DNA of 5,382 nucleotides from Lachnospiraceae bacterium UBA1066 (GCA_002316215.1 DCDB01000121.1:1-5382), one strand, 5' to 3'; positions 1 through 5,382 are shown, counted from the first letter of the stretch. Notes: generated from the sequence alone by a model not told the origin. Translations and numbers: made by a program.

Positions 1-427
1 GTGTATTGAAAAGATTGAGATCATGCCGGATGGCACGATTCCTGAGGTAAAGATGACTTCCCAGGGAATCGGTAAACCGTATCAGAAAAATGAGTGGCTG
101 GAAGGCTGGCGGGCGTGTGAAGTATACGGAGGCGCATTTATCGGACCGTCTGCTGACAGCAGGACGGAATGCCTGCTGAACCTGAAGAAAGGCAGCGCCG
201 CCTGCTGGCGCTATCTTGAAAACGACGGAAGTATCTGCAAGGCAGTAATTTACGGCAAAGGAAGCGGGACAGCAGAAGTATTCCTGAACAGAAATCACGC
301 AGGAACACTGCGGATGCAAGACGGCGCCGGCGAATGTGCAATTACTTTAAAAGACGGAATGTACACGGTGGAAATTGAAGTTTTGGAATCAGACGGAATG
401 GAAATTGACGGCATTCAGTTTTCCTGA
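1..427 (+). CDS. Glycoside hydrolase family 43-type enzyme, C-terminal fragment with CBM6-like domain (5' end outside window)
   Basis: The reading frame is open from the left edge (first complete codon at base 2) to the TGA at 425-427, so this is the 3' part of a longer gene; the ATG at 23 is internal. The segment PDGTIPEVKMTSQG matches the linker that follows the catalytic propeller in many Firmicutes GH43 beta-xylosidase/arabinofuranosidase-type enzymes. The remaining ~100 residues show the pattern of a CBM6-like beta-sandwich: an aromatic WRYL segment, alternating beta strands, GSGTAEVFLN, then a C-terminal MEIDGIQFS strand that resembles the usual closing strand of such modules. The expected role is hydrolysis of xylan or arabinoxylan side chains, with the terminal module aiding sugar binding. 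The catalytic residues lie outside the window, so substrate and activity cannot be judged. Two hairpins downstream separate it from the following genes. Confidence 0.75.
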   Translation, partial: CIEKIEIMPDGTIPEVKMTSQGIGKPYQKNEWLEGWRACEVYGGAFIGPSADSRTECLLNLKKGSAACWRYLENDGSICKAVIYGKGSGTAEVFLNRNHAGTLRMQDGAGECAITLKDGMYTVEIEVLESDGMEIDGIQFS

Positions 428-476
428 AATGCCGCAAACTGCCTCCTCACGATATCCGTTTTTTTACTCTTCATCC

Positions 477-507
477 AATCCGGCCTTTGAGAAGGAAGCC
501 GGATTTT
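477..507 (+). terminator. Probable Rho-independent terminator of the GH43-type gene
   Basis: An 8-bp perfect stem, AATCCGGC (477-484) with GCCGGATT (498-505), encloses a 13-base loop and runs into TTTT (504-507). It starts 50 bases after the stop codon at 427. The T-tract is short and partly inside the stem, so termination may be incomplete; a second, stronger hairpin follows at 575. Confidence 0.45.
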
Positions 508-572
508 AAATACAAATCGATGATTTAAAGCGGTGCTGATGTATTAGAAAAAAATAATGCTGTTAAGAAGAA

Positions 573-621
573 CGGCACTGTCTGCCGAAAGTAATTATGC
601 GGCAGACAGTGCTGTTTTTTT
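573..621 (+). terminator. Strong Rho-independent terminator
   Basis: A perfect 13-bp stem, GCACTGTCTGCCG (575-587) with CGGCAGACAGTGC (600-612), has a 12-base loop. It extends outward through a G-T pair (574/613) and a C-G pair (573/614) and is followed directly by seven T (615-621). The T-tract lies only on the right side, so it ends + strand transcription. No gene lies between this and the hairpin at 477, so it probably acts as a back-up stop for the GH43-type transcript, or ends a short unannotated RNA. Confidence 0.85.
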
Positions 622-697
622 GTTTGCTTATTTTTCGGAAAAAATGGGAATTTACCTGCCGGCAATATTCAACACAGGGTTCTTCATTTACAACAAA

Positions 698-723
698 GGA
701 ACACTAAAGATACAGGAAACGTT
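698..723 (+). promoter_or_regulatory. Possible ECF-sigma-type promoter (GGAAC-N17-CGTT)
   Basis: GGAAC at 698-702 and CGTT at 720-723 are separated by 17 bases, which matches the general -35/-10 layout of extracytoplasmic-function sigma factors. No good sigma-A pair was found nearby: TTTACA at 687-692 has no -10 at the right distance. Transcription from here would give a leader of roughly 100 bases before the GTG at 835. Motifs this short arise by chance, so this is only a candidate. Confidence 0.25.
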
Positions 724-724
724 A

Positions 725-805
725 TATAAATGATGTGAGAACCCAGGGAATCGCGAAGCGCTGAAGCGATCCGAAGCATCCTATAAATGAATTACTTCCG
801 AAGCA
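725..805 (+). repeat. Two interleaved 9-base direct repeats in the leader of the 103-residue gene
   Basis: TATAAATGA occurs at 725-733 and 782-790, and TCCGAAGCA at 770-778 and 797-805. A further GAAGCG pair lies at 755-760 and 763-768, inside a small ATCGC/GCGAT hairpin (750-754/766-770). Exact 9-base repeats in an 81-base leader could be operator half-sites or traces of local duplication; no protein partner can be named. Confidence 0.4.
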
Positions 806-822
806 CCGGCATTATCCGCAGG

Positions 823-837
823 AAGGAGGAAAGCGTG
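823..837 (+). promoter_or_regulatory. Ribosome binding site that sets a GTG start at 835
   Basis: AAGGAGG at 823-829 lies 5 bases before GTG 835-837. The in-frame ATG at 787 has no Shine-Dalgarno sequence before it, and the in-frame ATG at 847 is 17 bases from the AAGGAGG. GTG 835 is therefore the best start. Confidence 0.75.
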
Positions 838-1146
838 ATTTTACGTATGAAGAGCGCAAAAAGCGAAGATTATAGATATTACAAGAAAGTAAAGTCCGAG
901 ATCCTTTCCGTCTTGAGCCGGAAAACAGGATGCACCTATATTTCCGACCTGCATTTTGCGGATGCCGGACTTATTCTGAGTGCCATCAGCAATATACCGG
1001 AAGAGCGGTATTCCCTTTCGGAATGGAAAGATGCCGGCAATTATCTGACTGGCAGCAGCCGGGAATATAAAGATGCGGCTGAAGCAAGGAACTATATTCT
1101 CGGGTGGCTTAAAAGAAAATCGGGAAGGCGATGCATTGGAGTGTGA
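835..1146 (+). CDS. Hypothetical 103-residue cytoplasmic protein
   Basis: I do not recognise this protein. Starting at GTG 835 with a near-perfect ribosome binding site, it has 103 residues and ends at TGA 1144-1146. There is no signal peptide or membrane segment. The N-terminus is rich in Lys/Arg and Tyr (EDYRYYKKVKSEIL); the middle contains GCTYISDLHF and RYSLSEWKDAGNYL; the C-terminus has EARNYILGWLKRK and a basic end. The pattern suggests a small mostly helical protein. Codon use resembles the flanking genes, which supports real coding; the 124-residue frame on the opposite strand (841-1215) has no ribosome binding site and is a shadow. It stands alone, with strong terminators upstream and a 188-base gap downstream, so it may be a separate unit or lead into the surface-protein operon. 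A regulatory role is possible, but no known DNA-binding motif is visible. Confidence 0.65.
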   Translation: MILRMKSAKSEDYRYYKKVKSEILSVLSRKTGCTYISDLHFADAGLILSAISNIPEERYSLSEWKDAGNYLTGSSREYKDAAEARNYILGWLKRKSGRRCIGV

Positions 1147-1334
1147 TTCCGGTGTATGCGGTATCCGGTGGGCGGTAATTATATCCCTTATATTATCTAA
1201 AAAACAGTTGTCCAAAAAACTTTATTCAACATTTGATCCCTCATTCACAGCAAATCACAACAAATTTTCCTGTAGAAAAATATAAATAAAGTGGCTTTTG
1301 CAAGCGGTGGCACGAAGTAAAGGGAGGAGCGCAC
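1147..1334. promoter_or_regulatory. AT-rich leader region before the surface-protein operon
   Basis: This 188-base gap turns AT-rich from about 1178 and must hold the promoter or the read-through leader for the operon. A -10-like TATAAA lies at 1281-1286 and another, TATTAT, at 1191-1196, but neither has a good -35 at 16-18 bases. Just before the ribosome binding site, GTGGCTT (1291-1297) can pair with AAGC (1302-1305) and CAC (1311-1313) across a 5-base bulge. No clear terminator separates it from the gene ending at 1146, and no known riboswitch class is recognisable. Confidence 0.3.
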
Positions 1335-2057
1335 ATGAAAGCAAAACATGGGTGCGGGCGCATAAAAAGAGCAATTCAAAAAGGATGGCGGATTACTTTC
1401 ATCATTCTCTTCGGTCTTGCTTTATCCGCAGCGGCGGCAGCTTTCGGTCTGGATGGCGTGTGGGCTCAGGACCTGACAGAAGAACAAACGGAACTTACTT
1501 CCGGCAGCCGGATTACGCTGGAGGTAGTAAGAGGGACTTCTGCTGAGGAGGTCTGCGCGGAACTGCCCGGGACTCTGCCTGCGAAAGATGAAAACGGCGA
1601 ATCCGTTGAAGTGCCGGTGACATGGAATGCCCCGGCTCCGGACGGAACAAGCGAAATGTTCGGAGAGGACGCTTACACTTATTACAGCCGGTATGGCTAC
1701 GGGCCATGGACTTTTACAGCATCCGCTGATCCTGCTGCGGATTATTCCGGAGGGCCGGTGACTGCAGCTGTATCGATCCGGGACTGTATGGAGATTGCGG
1801 GATTCTGCGGTGCCTCAAGTGACGGTCTGCTTTTTAAGTTCCCGGTTCCGTCCGGTTATGAACTCAAATTAAGTGCCATTAGCAGTGTCGATGCAGTCAT
1901 GGCGGATGGCGGATGCAAGAAAGTACCGATCTCCTGGTCCGGAACGTATGAGAAGGATGTCCCCGGCACATACAGGATTTCAATCGACGTTCCCGACGGC
2001 TATACGGGTGTGACGAGCACATATGCCGAGATTGTGGTAGGAGACAGCGCATCATGA
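1335..2057 (+). CDS. Secreted protein with two Ig-like (Big_4-type) domains
   Basis: The 240-residue product starts at ATG 1335 with GGGAGG seven bases upstream. Residues 1-44 look like a long Sec signal peptide: basic N-region (KHGCGRIKRAIQKGWR), hydrophobic core 20-38 and a likely cleavage after VWA at 44. Two bacterial Ig-like units follow. Unit 1 (about 58-149) has TLEVVRGTSAEEV and VPVTW (93-97); unit 2 (about 168-236) has VPISW (197-201) and PGTYRISIDVPDGYTG. The phrase 'VPVTW ... GTY' is characteristic of Big_4 repeats in Clostridia surface proteins, usually structural or adhesive modules. There is no sorting motif, C-terminal membrane helix or wall-binding domain, so after cleavage it would be free or held by a partner. 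Its stop overlaps the start of the next gene (ATGA, 2054-2057), which indicates translational coupling to the large anchored protein. A partner or tip-subunit role is inference. If the signal peptide is not cut, it would remain as an N-terminal membrane anchor. Confidence 0.75.
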   Translation: MKAKHGCGRIKRAIQKGWRITFIILFGLALSAAAAAFGLDGVWAQDLTEEQTELTSGSRITLEVVRGTSAEEVCAELPGTLPAKDENGESVEVPVTWNAPAPDGTSEMFGEDAYTYYSRYGYGPWTFTASADPAADYSGGPVTAAVSIRDCMEIAGFCGASSDGLLFKFPVPSGYELKLSAISSVDAVMADGGCKKVPISWSGTYEKDVPGTYRISIDVPDGYTGVTSTYAEIVVGDSAS

Positions 2058-5047
2058 GAGGGGGCGTAAGTTTGTTGAAAAAGAAAACGGGCGCAGCCGG
2101 ACAAAAAAGGCATGTGGCATTGTTTTGCCTCACATTATCTGTACTGATGCTGTTTATCCCCTTCTCAAATATAATTGCAGTGCAGGCGGCAACTTATTCC
2201 TTTACGGCGCCGAATATTAAGCTTTATAAACCGATTAATTTTCAAAATGGTGATTTCGAGACGCCTGTTTTAGCCGGCCAATATGGACAATTTAATATGA
2301 GTGCTGTGCCCGGCTGGTATACCTATCCTTCTGACGGAGTACTGAATTCCGGCTGGGATATGATTGAATTTCAAAAACCCGGATATACCTACGGCTTTGT
2401 ACATTCAACTGTGAACGGCAGCAGCCAGTATGTCGAGGCAAATGCAAACATGCGCGGACGCCTGAATCAGACAGTGGATACGACCCCGGGGTCCGTTGTT
2501 TACTGGCAATTTGCCCATGCTGCAAGGGCTGAAAACAGTGATACAAGCCGTACAACAACGACGGGGTATGACACCATGAATTTCTATTTGCGTAAGGGAG
2601 GAAATCATGGCTCTGTCGCGCCGGTCAGCTCTGAAATTATGACGACTGCAGCGACAGACATCCACGGTATGCATATAGGCGGGGCTATCGGAACCATTGG
2701 TTTAAGAAACGCTACCGTAGAGGAACGTGCCAACGGAACGGATTGGGCGTACTACAGAGGCAAATTCACGATTCCTTCTGATTATTTGACCACGGAATTC
2801 GGATGGCAGTCCAATTCCGCAATCTGGGATACGTCTGCCGGAAATTATCTCGACGATGTCAGATTTGTGACAGAGTCCAGGCTGATCGTGGAGAAATCGA
2901 TCACGGACTCGGCCGGAAACCGAATTGACGGGGCGTATGGTAAGTATTCGGATATTATTACCATCAAGACGAAGGTAACCAATTGGGGCGAGACGGACGC
3001 GGCACCTTGTGTTTTAACGGACATGCTTTGGAATGGGCTTACATTTGTGGATGGTTCTGTCAGCGGCGACTCCGGTATTACGGGCACAGTCTCCTATGAT
3101 GCTTCGACGCAGAAAGTCACGGCGAATATCGGTGAAGGTGCGACAAGTTCGGCGGGCGGCACTATTAAGGGCAGCCAGGCGCAGGGAACTTCCGGCACAA
3201 CCGGAAAAGGACAGCAGGCTATTGTGACGATTCACGCCAAAATCACCGGCACGCCAGGCTCCACGGTGAAGAATCAGGCGACAGTCACCTACAACGACAA
3301 GCATTTTGAAAGCAGCAATCCGAATGGTAAAACGGCATATTCCCTGATTGACTATAACATTGCCAATGCGAATCAACTGGGTACGAGTACGCAGGGCTAT
3401 GCGATGAATATCCTGAACGCGAACGGGACAATCGCTGCTACTTACAGAAATGTAAACACAAGTGCAGAGAATTCGTATGTCAATCAGTTCACGATCGTAG
3501 ACCGCAGAGCAGACGGTACGGTCTGGAACGACCTCAATGAGAACGGCATGATTGACAGCGGAGAGAAAATTTTTTCCGGTACGACGGTCAAACTGCAGGT
3601 GACTGCTGACGGCGGCACCACCTGGACGGACGCAACTGACTGGTCCGGTGCTCCGCTTACTGTGGTGACCGGGTCTGACGGAAAATATGAATTTAAGGGC
3701 GTCCGCAGCGGCCAGTTCCGCGTGCTGGCGGCAGTTTCTTCCAATCAGGCTGTTTCCGCAGCCGACCGCATCGTAAATAAGAAAAGTACATCGCTGCCGG
3801 CTGAGGTTACTGCAGCTTCCGGTACACAGGGCAGCGTTGACAATGATGCATCGCCGGGTCTGATAACGAACAGCGGCGTGACCTGGGCTGTAGTGCAGAC
3901 CCTGAGCAAGACCGGCAGTACATTTACCCCTTCTGCCAGCACGTATTATACCCATAATGTTGATTTTGGCATTGTGGCGACAGCGCAACTTAAGAAGACG
4001 GCTGTGGCTGTCGGAACGGGTGCGGAGGCAACCGGCACATCATCCGCACCTGCAGATGTACTTTATGGCGACAGCATCAGATATACAATTGTTCTCAGTA
4101 ATATGGGATCCGGCTCGACAGGCAGCCCGTACGGAACAATCAGCGGAACAGGGAGCAGCCTGGATATCGTTGCAGGCACATCCGTTGCAGATACGCTTCC
4201 GGCCGGGACGGCTTATGTTTCTTCGACTGTCGGCGGTGCTGCGGCCACTCCGGAAATTTCAGGACAGACGCTGACGTTTCGCAACTTGCAGAGCATTTTC
4301 CAGGGCGGTACGCTGACGATTACTGTTACAGCACGTGTCATATCTCCCAACATTTCTCTGGTCAATACTGCTGCCTTTACAGATCTTGACGGTACACAGA
4401 ATGTTTCCAACGGGACCTACCAGCATTCGAAAGGCCTGGTACTTAAAATTACGAAGGCTGTCAAAGGAGGGGCGGCAGACCTTAGGAAAAGCTTTTCTTT
4501 TTATATAAACCCCGGCTATGGACAAAGCGGAACACCTGCACTGAACGGTCTTTCTGCTCTTGTAAGTCCTTATGGGATTCATGACGATTTGAACAATGCA
4601 GATGTTTCCGCCGGCACGACCGCTGCCTATGGCTCAAATACAAGTATCAGCCTGAAAAATGGACAAAGTATAACCATCCGTGATCTGCCGGTCAATTTGG
4701 TTTATGTCATCCAGGAGACTGACAATACGGATTATGCCGTTTCTGTATCGATTGATAATAAGACGGTTAACGGCGGTACCGCAAATACTGGAGCTTACTA
4801 TCCTCAGTACGGGAATGTAAGGGCCGTACTGAATTATAACGACGCGGAGGTTCATTATACCAACACAAAAAACAGAGCTGTCCCGACAGGCATCATACTT
4901 GAAATCTGGCCTTATATTCTGGCGGTTCTGATTGTGTCCGGCATTGGGGCTGGACTGATTGTCCTCCGTGTCCGTGGGAAGAAAGACAGGGACAGATACG
5001 GGAAGCGCAGTCACGCTGATTCAAATAACGATAACGAAGGATTGTAA
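2054..5047 (+). CDS. Large sortase-anchored pilin-like surface protein (DUF11, SdrD B-type and FctA-like domains, VPTG signal)
   Basis: The product has 997 residues. A signal peptide (hydrophobic 21-41, likely cleavage after VQA at 45) precedes a beta-sandwich domain at about 52-272. That domain has NGDFETP (65-71), PGWY (86-89), a QTVDTTPGSVVYWQF strand and closing NYLDDVRF, like galactose-binding-type modules. Next come DUF11-type domain 1 (about 276-430), an SdrD B-type domain (about 484-641) with the EF-hand-like loop DLNENGMIDSGE (493-504), DUF11-type domain 2 (about 644-793) and an FctA/Spy0128-like domain (about 795-940). In the last, K801, E888 and N937 fit an intramolecular isopeptide set. 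The C-terminus has VPTGI (943-947), a membrane helix (about 947-971) and a basic tail of 26 residues. The expected role is an adhesive wall-anchored or polymerised surface protein. Start: ATG 2054 has AGGAG at 2039-2043; TTG 2075 after GAGGGGG (2058-2064) is a plausible alternative that leaves the signal peptide intact. Confidence 0.88.
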   Translation: MRGGVSLLKKKTGAAGQKRHVALFCLTLSVLMLFIPFSNIIAVQAATYSFTAPNIKLYKPINFQNGDFETPVLAGQYGQFNMSAVPGWYTYPSDGVLNSGWDMIEFQKPGYTYGFVHSTVNGSSQYVEANANMRGRLNQTVDTTPGSVVYWQFAHAARAENSDTSRTTTTGYDTMNFYLRKGGNHGSVAPVSSEIMTTAATDIHGMHIGGAIGTIGLRNATVEERANGTDWAYYRGKFTIPSDYLTTEFGWQSNSAIWDTSAGNYLDDVRFVTESRLIVEKSITDSAGNRIDGAYGKYSDIITIKTKVTNWGETDAAPCVLTDMLWNGLTFVDGSVSGDSGITGTVSYDASTQKVTANIGEGATSSAGGTIKGSQAQGTSGTTGKGQQAIVTIHAKITGTPGSTVKNQATVTYNDKHFESSNPNGKTAYSLIDYNIANANQLGTSTQGYAMNILNANGTIAATYRNVNTSAENSYVNQFTIVDRRADGTVWNDLNENGMIDSGEKIFSGTTVKLQVTADGGTTWTDATDWSGAPLTVVTGSDGKYEFKGVRSGQFRVLAAVSSNQAVSAADRIVNKKSTSLPAEVTAASGTQGSVDNDASPGLITNSGVTWAVVQTLSKTGSTFTPSASTYYTHNVDFGIVATAQLKKTAVAVGTGAEATGTSSAPADVLYGDSIRYTIVLSNMGSGSTGSPYGTISGTGSSLDIVAGTSVADTLPAGTAYVSSTVGGAAATPEISGQTLTFRNLQSIFQGGTLTITVTARVISPNISLVNTAAFTDLDGTQNVSNGTYQHSKGLVLKITKAVKGGAADLRKSFSFYINPGYGQSGTPALNGLSALVSPYGIHDDLNNADVSAGTTAAYGSNTSISLKNGQSITIRDLPVNLVYVIQETDNTDYAVSVSIDNKTVNGGTANTGAYYPQYGNVRAVLNYNDAEVHYTNTKNRAVPTGIILEIWPYILAVLIVSGIGAGLIVLRVRGKKDRDRYGKRSHADSNNDNEGL

Positions 5048-5058
5048 GGAGATAAACA

Positions 5059-5271
5059 GTGGCAAAAAGTTTTGAGGAGATTGCAAATCTCTTAGAGCAT
5101 ACAAAATTCAAACGCAAGTGGTTTGGCGGAGTTGATGAAGAAGATGTCTGGATCAAACTCGGACGGCTTCAGGAGGAATATTCCGAACTGATTAAAGAAA
5201 TAAAACGTCAAAGCGGTATTGATGCAGAAGAAACTTTGAAAAACAGGAGACCGGATGAAACAGAAAAATAA
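5059..5271 (+). CDS. Small 70-residue cytoplasmic protein with DivIVA-like N-terminal signature
   Basis: It starts at GTG 5059, with AAGGAG (5046-5051) seven bases upstream, and lies 11 bases after the pilin-like gene, so it is in the same operon. It has no signal peptide or membrane segment. Residues 15-45 read as a charged helix, then WFGGVDEEDVW (21-31), then a helix with heptad-like spacing (LGRLQEEYSELIKEIKR). This resembles the N-terminal lipid-binding signature of DivIVA/GpsB proteins (basic/aromatic residues, Gly, then Asp before a helix and coiled coil), but it is far shorter and the match is by eye only. From memory, short proteins with a similar GGVDEEDVW segment occur in Clostridia beside surface-protein and signal peptidase genes; I could not check this. 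A role in placing or regulating surface-protein assembly at the membrane is inference. Its last 17 bases overlap the next gene. Confidence 0.75.
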   Translation: MAKSFEEIANLLEHTKFKRKWFGGVDEEDVWIKLGRLQEEYSELIKEIKRQSGIDAEETLKNRRPDETEK

Positions 5272-5382
5272 ATCACATGGTCCGCCGGGTAAAGAATCTC
5301 CGCCCCTTAAGCCGGAGAAGGTGATCGAAAAACGGAAAAGAAATCTGGAGATGCGCCGTGATTTTTTAAAACTGATCAGGAA
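5255..5382 (+). CDS. N-terminus of a further operon gene, possibly signal peptidase I or sortase (3' end outside window)
   Basis: ATG 5255 has AGGAG (5245-5249) five bases upstream and overlaps the end of the 70-residue gene by 17 bases in a different frame. The frame is open to the right edge (42 codons plus two bases). The visible part is very basic and hydrophilic, with a Pro/Lys-rich start (GPPGKESPPLKPEK) and a helical segment (EKRKRNLEMRRDFLKLIR). This looks like a cytoplasmic N-terminus leading into a membrane helix. In Gram-positive pilus operons the gene in such a place is often a dedicated signal peptidase I or a class B-type sortase, and this basic lead-in fits signal peptidase I somewhat better. 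No catalytic motif is visible, so the identity rests on context. Confidence 0.7.
   Translation, partial: MKQKNKSHGPPGKESPPLKPEKVIEKRKRNLEMRRDFLKLIR

Larger units (their letters stand above)
428..834. other. Gene-free intergenic region (about 407 bases)
   Basis: I see no convincing coding region here on either strand. It contains the two terminator-like hairpins (477-507, 573-621), an AT-rich stretch at 615-730 where promoters are expected, a possible ECF-type promoter (698-723) and a leader carrying two interleaved 9-base direct repeats (725-805). The open frame from the ATG at 787 is only an upstream in-frame extension of the gene that starts at 835. Confidence 0.6.

Noticed and set aside
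787..834. ATG at 787 as the start of the 103-residue gene
   Set aside because: No Shine-Dalgarno sequence precedes it, while GTG 835 has AAGGAGG at the right distance.
841..1215. 124-residue open frame on the minus strand opposite the 103-residue gene
   Set aside because: The + strand gene has a near-perfect ribosome binding site and codon use like its neighbours; the minus-strand frame has neither.
1287..1334. A known riboswitch (for example cyclic-di-GMP GEMM) in the operon leader
   Set aside because: A GGTGG...CACGAAG string looked suggestive, but the conserved GEMM core and tetraloop-receptor elements are absent and the folded region is too short.
1298..1546. 82-residue + strand frame overlapping the Ig-like gene
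   Set aside because: It has no ribosome binding site of its own and overlaps the signal peptide and first Ig-like domain in another frame; the product is Ser/Arg-rich without a family pattern.
3014..3988. 324-residue open frame on the minus strand
   Set aside because: It lies wholly inside the pilin-like gene, whose domains are clear in the + frame. Its product is Cys/Arg/Ile-rich without recognisable domains, as expected for an antisense shadow.
1..5382. CRISPR array, tRNA/rRNA gene, insertion sequence or phage genes
   Set aside because: There are no regularly spaced repeats of CRISPR length, no tRNA-like cloverleaf noticed, no transposase or integrase motifs, and no long terminal inverted repeats were seen on either strand.

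Overview
The window looks like chromosomal DNA of a Gram-positive anaerobe of the Clostridia, most likely Lachnospiraceae-like. This rests on moderate GC content, strong AGGAGG-type ribosome binding sites, GTG starts, Sec signal peptides, a VPTG-type cell-wall sorting signal and the domain types present. Every gene I can support is on the + strand. The taxonomic placement is inference from gene style; no marker gene is present.

Layout. (1) Bases 1-427 are the 3' end of a gene for a family 43-type glycoside hydrolase with a CBM6-like C-terminal domain, so a plant-polysaccharide enzyme enters from the left. (2) Bases 428-834 carry no gene. They hold two successive terminator-like hairpins (477-507 and a very strong one at 575-621), then a leader with a possible ECF-sigma-type promoter and two interleaved 9-base direct repeats. 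(3) Bases 835-1146 encode an unrecognised 103-residue cytoplasmic protein starting at GTG. (4) Bases 1147-1334 are an AT-rich leader. (5) From 1335 to the right edge runs a tightly packed operon. It encodes a secreted protein with two Ig-like (Big_4-type) domains, a 997-residue sortase-anchored surface/pilin-like protein, a 70-residue cytoplasmic protein, and the first 42 codons of a further gene, possibly signal peptidase I or a sortase.

How the genes may work together. The operon resembles Gram-positive pilus/surface-fibre loci in which an FctA-like (Spy0128-like) subunit with a VPTG motif is made next to a dedicated signal peptidase and a class B-type sortase. The large protein has, in order: signal peptide, N-terminal beta-sandwich binding-type domain, DUF11-type domain, SdrD B-type domain with an EF-hand-like calcium loop, second DUF11-type domain, FctA-like domain, VPTG sorting signal, transmembrane helix and basic tail. 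Candidate Lys/acid/Asn sets for intramolecular isopeptide bonds are visible in three domains. The upstream Ig-like protein has no anchor of its own and is translationally coupled to the large protein by an ATGA overlap, which suggests they act together outside the cell. The 70-residue protein carries a stretch resembling the N-terminal signature of DivIVA/GpsB proteins and is the least explained part of the locus.
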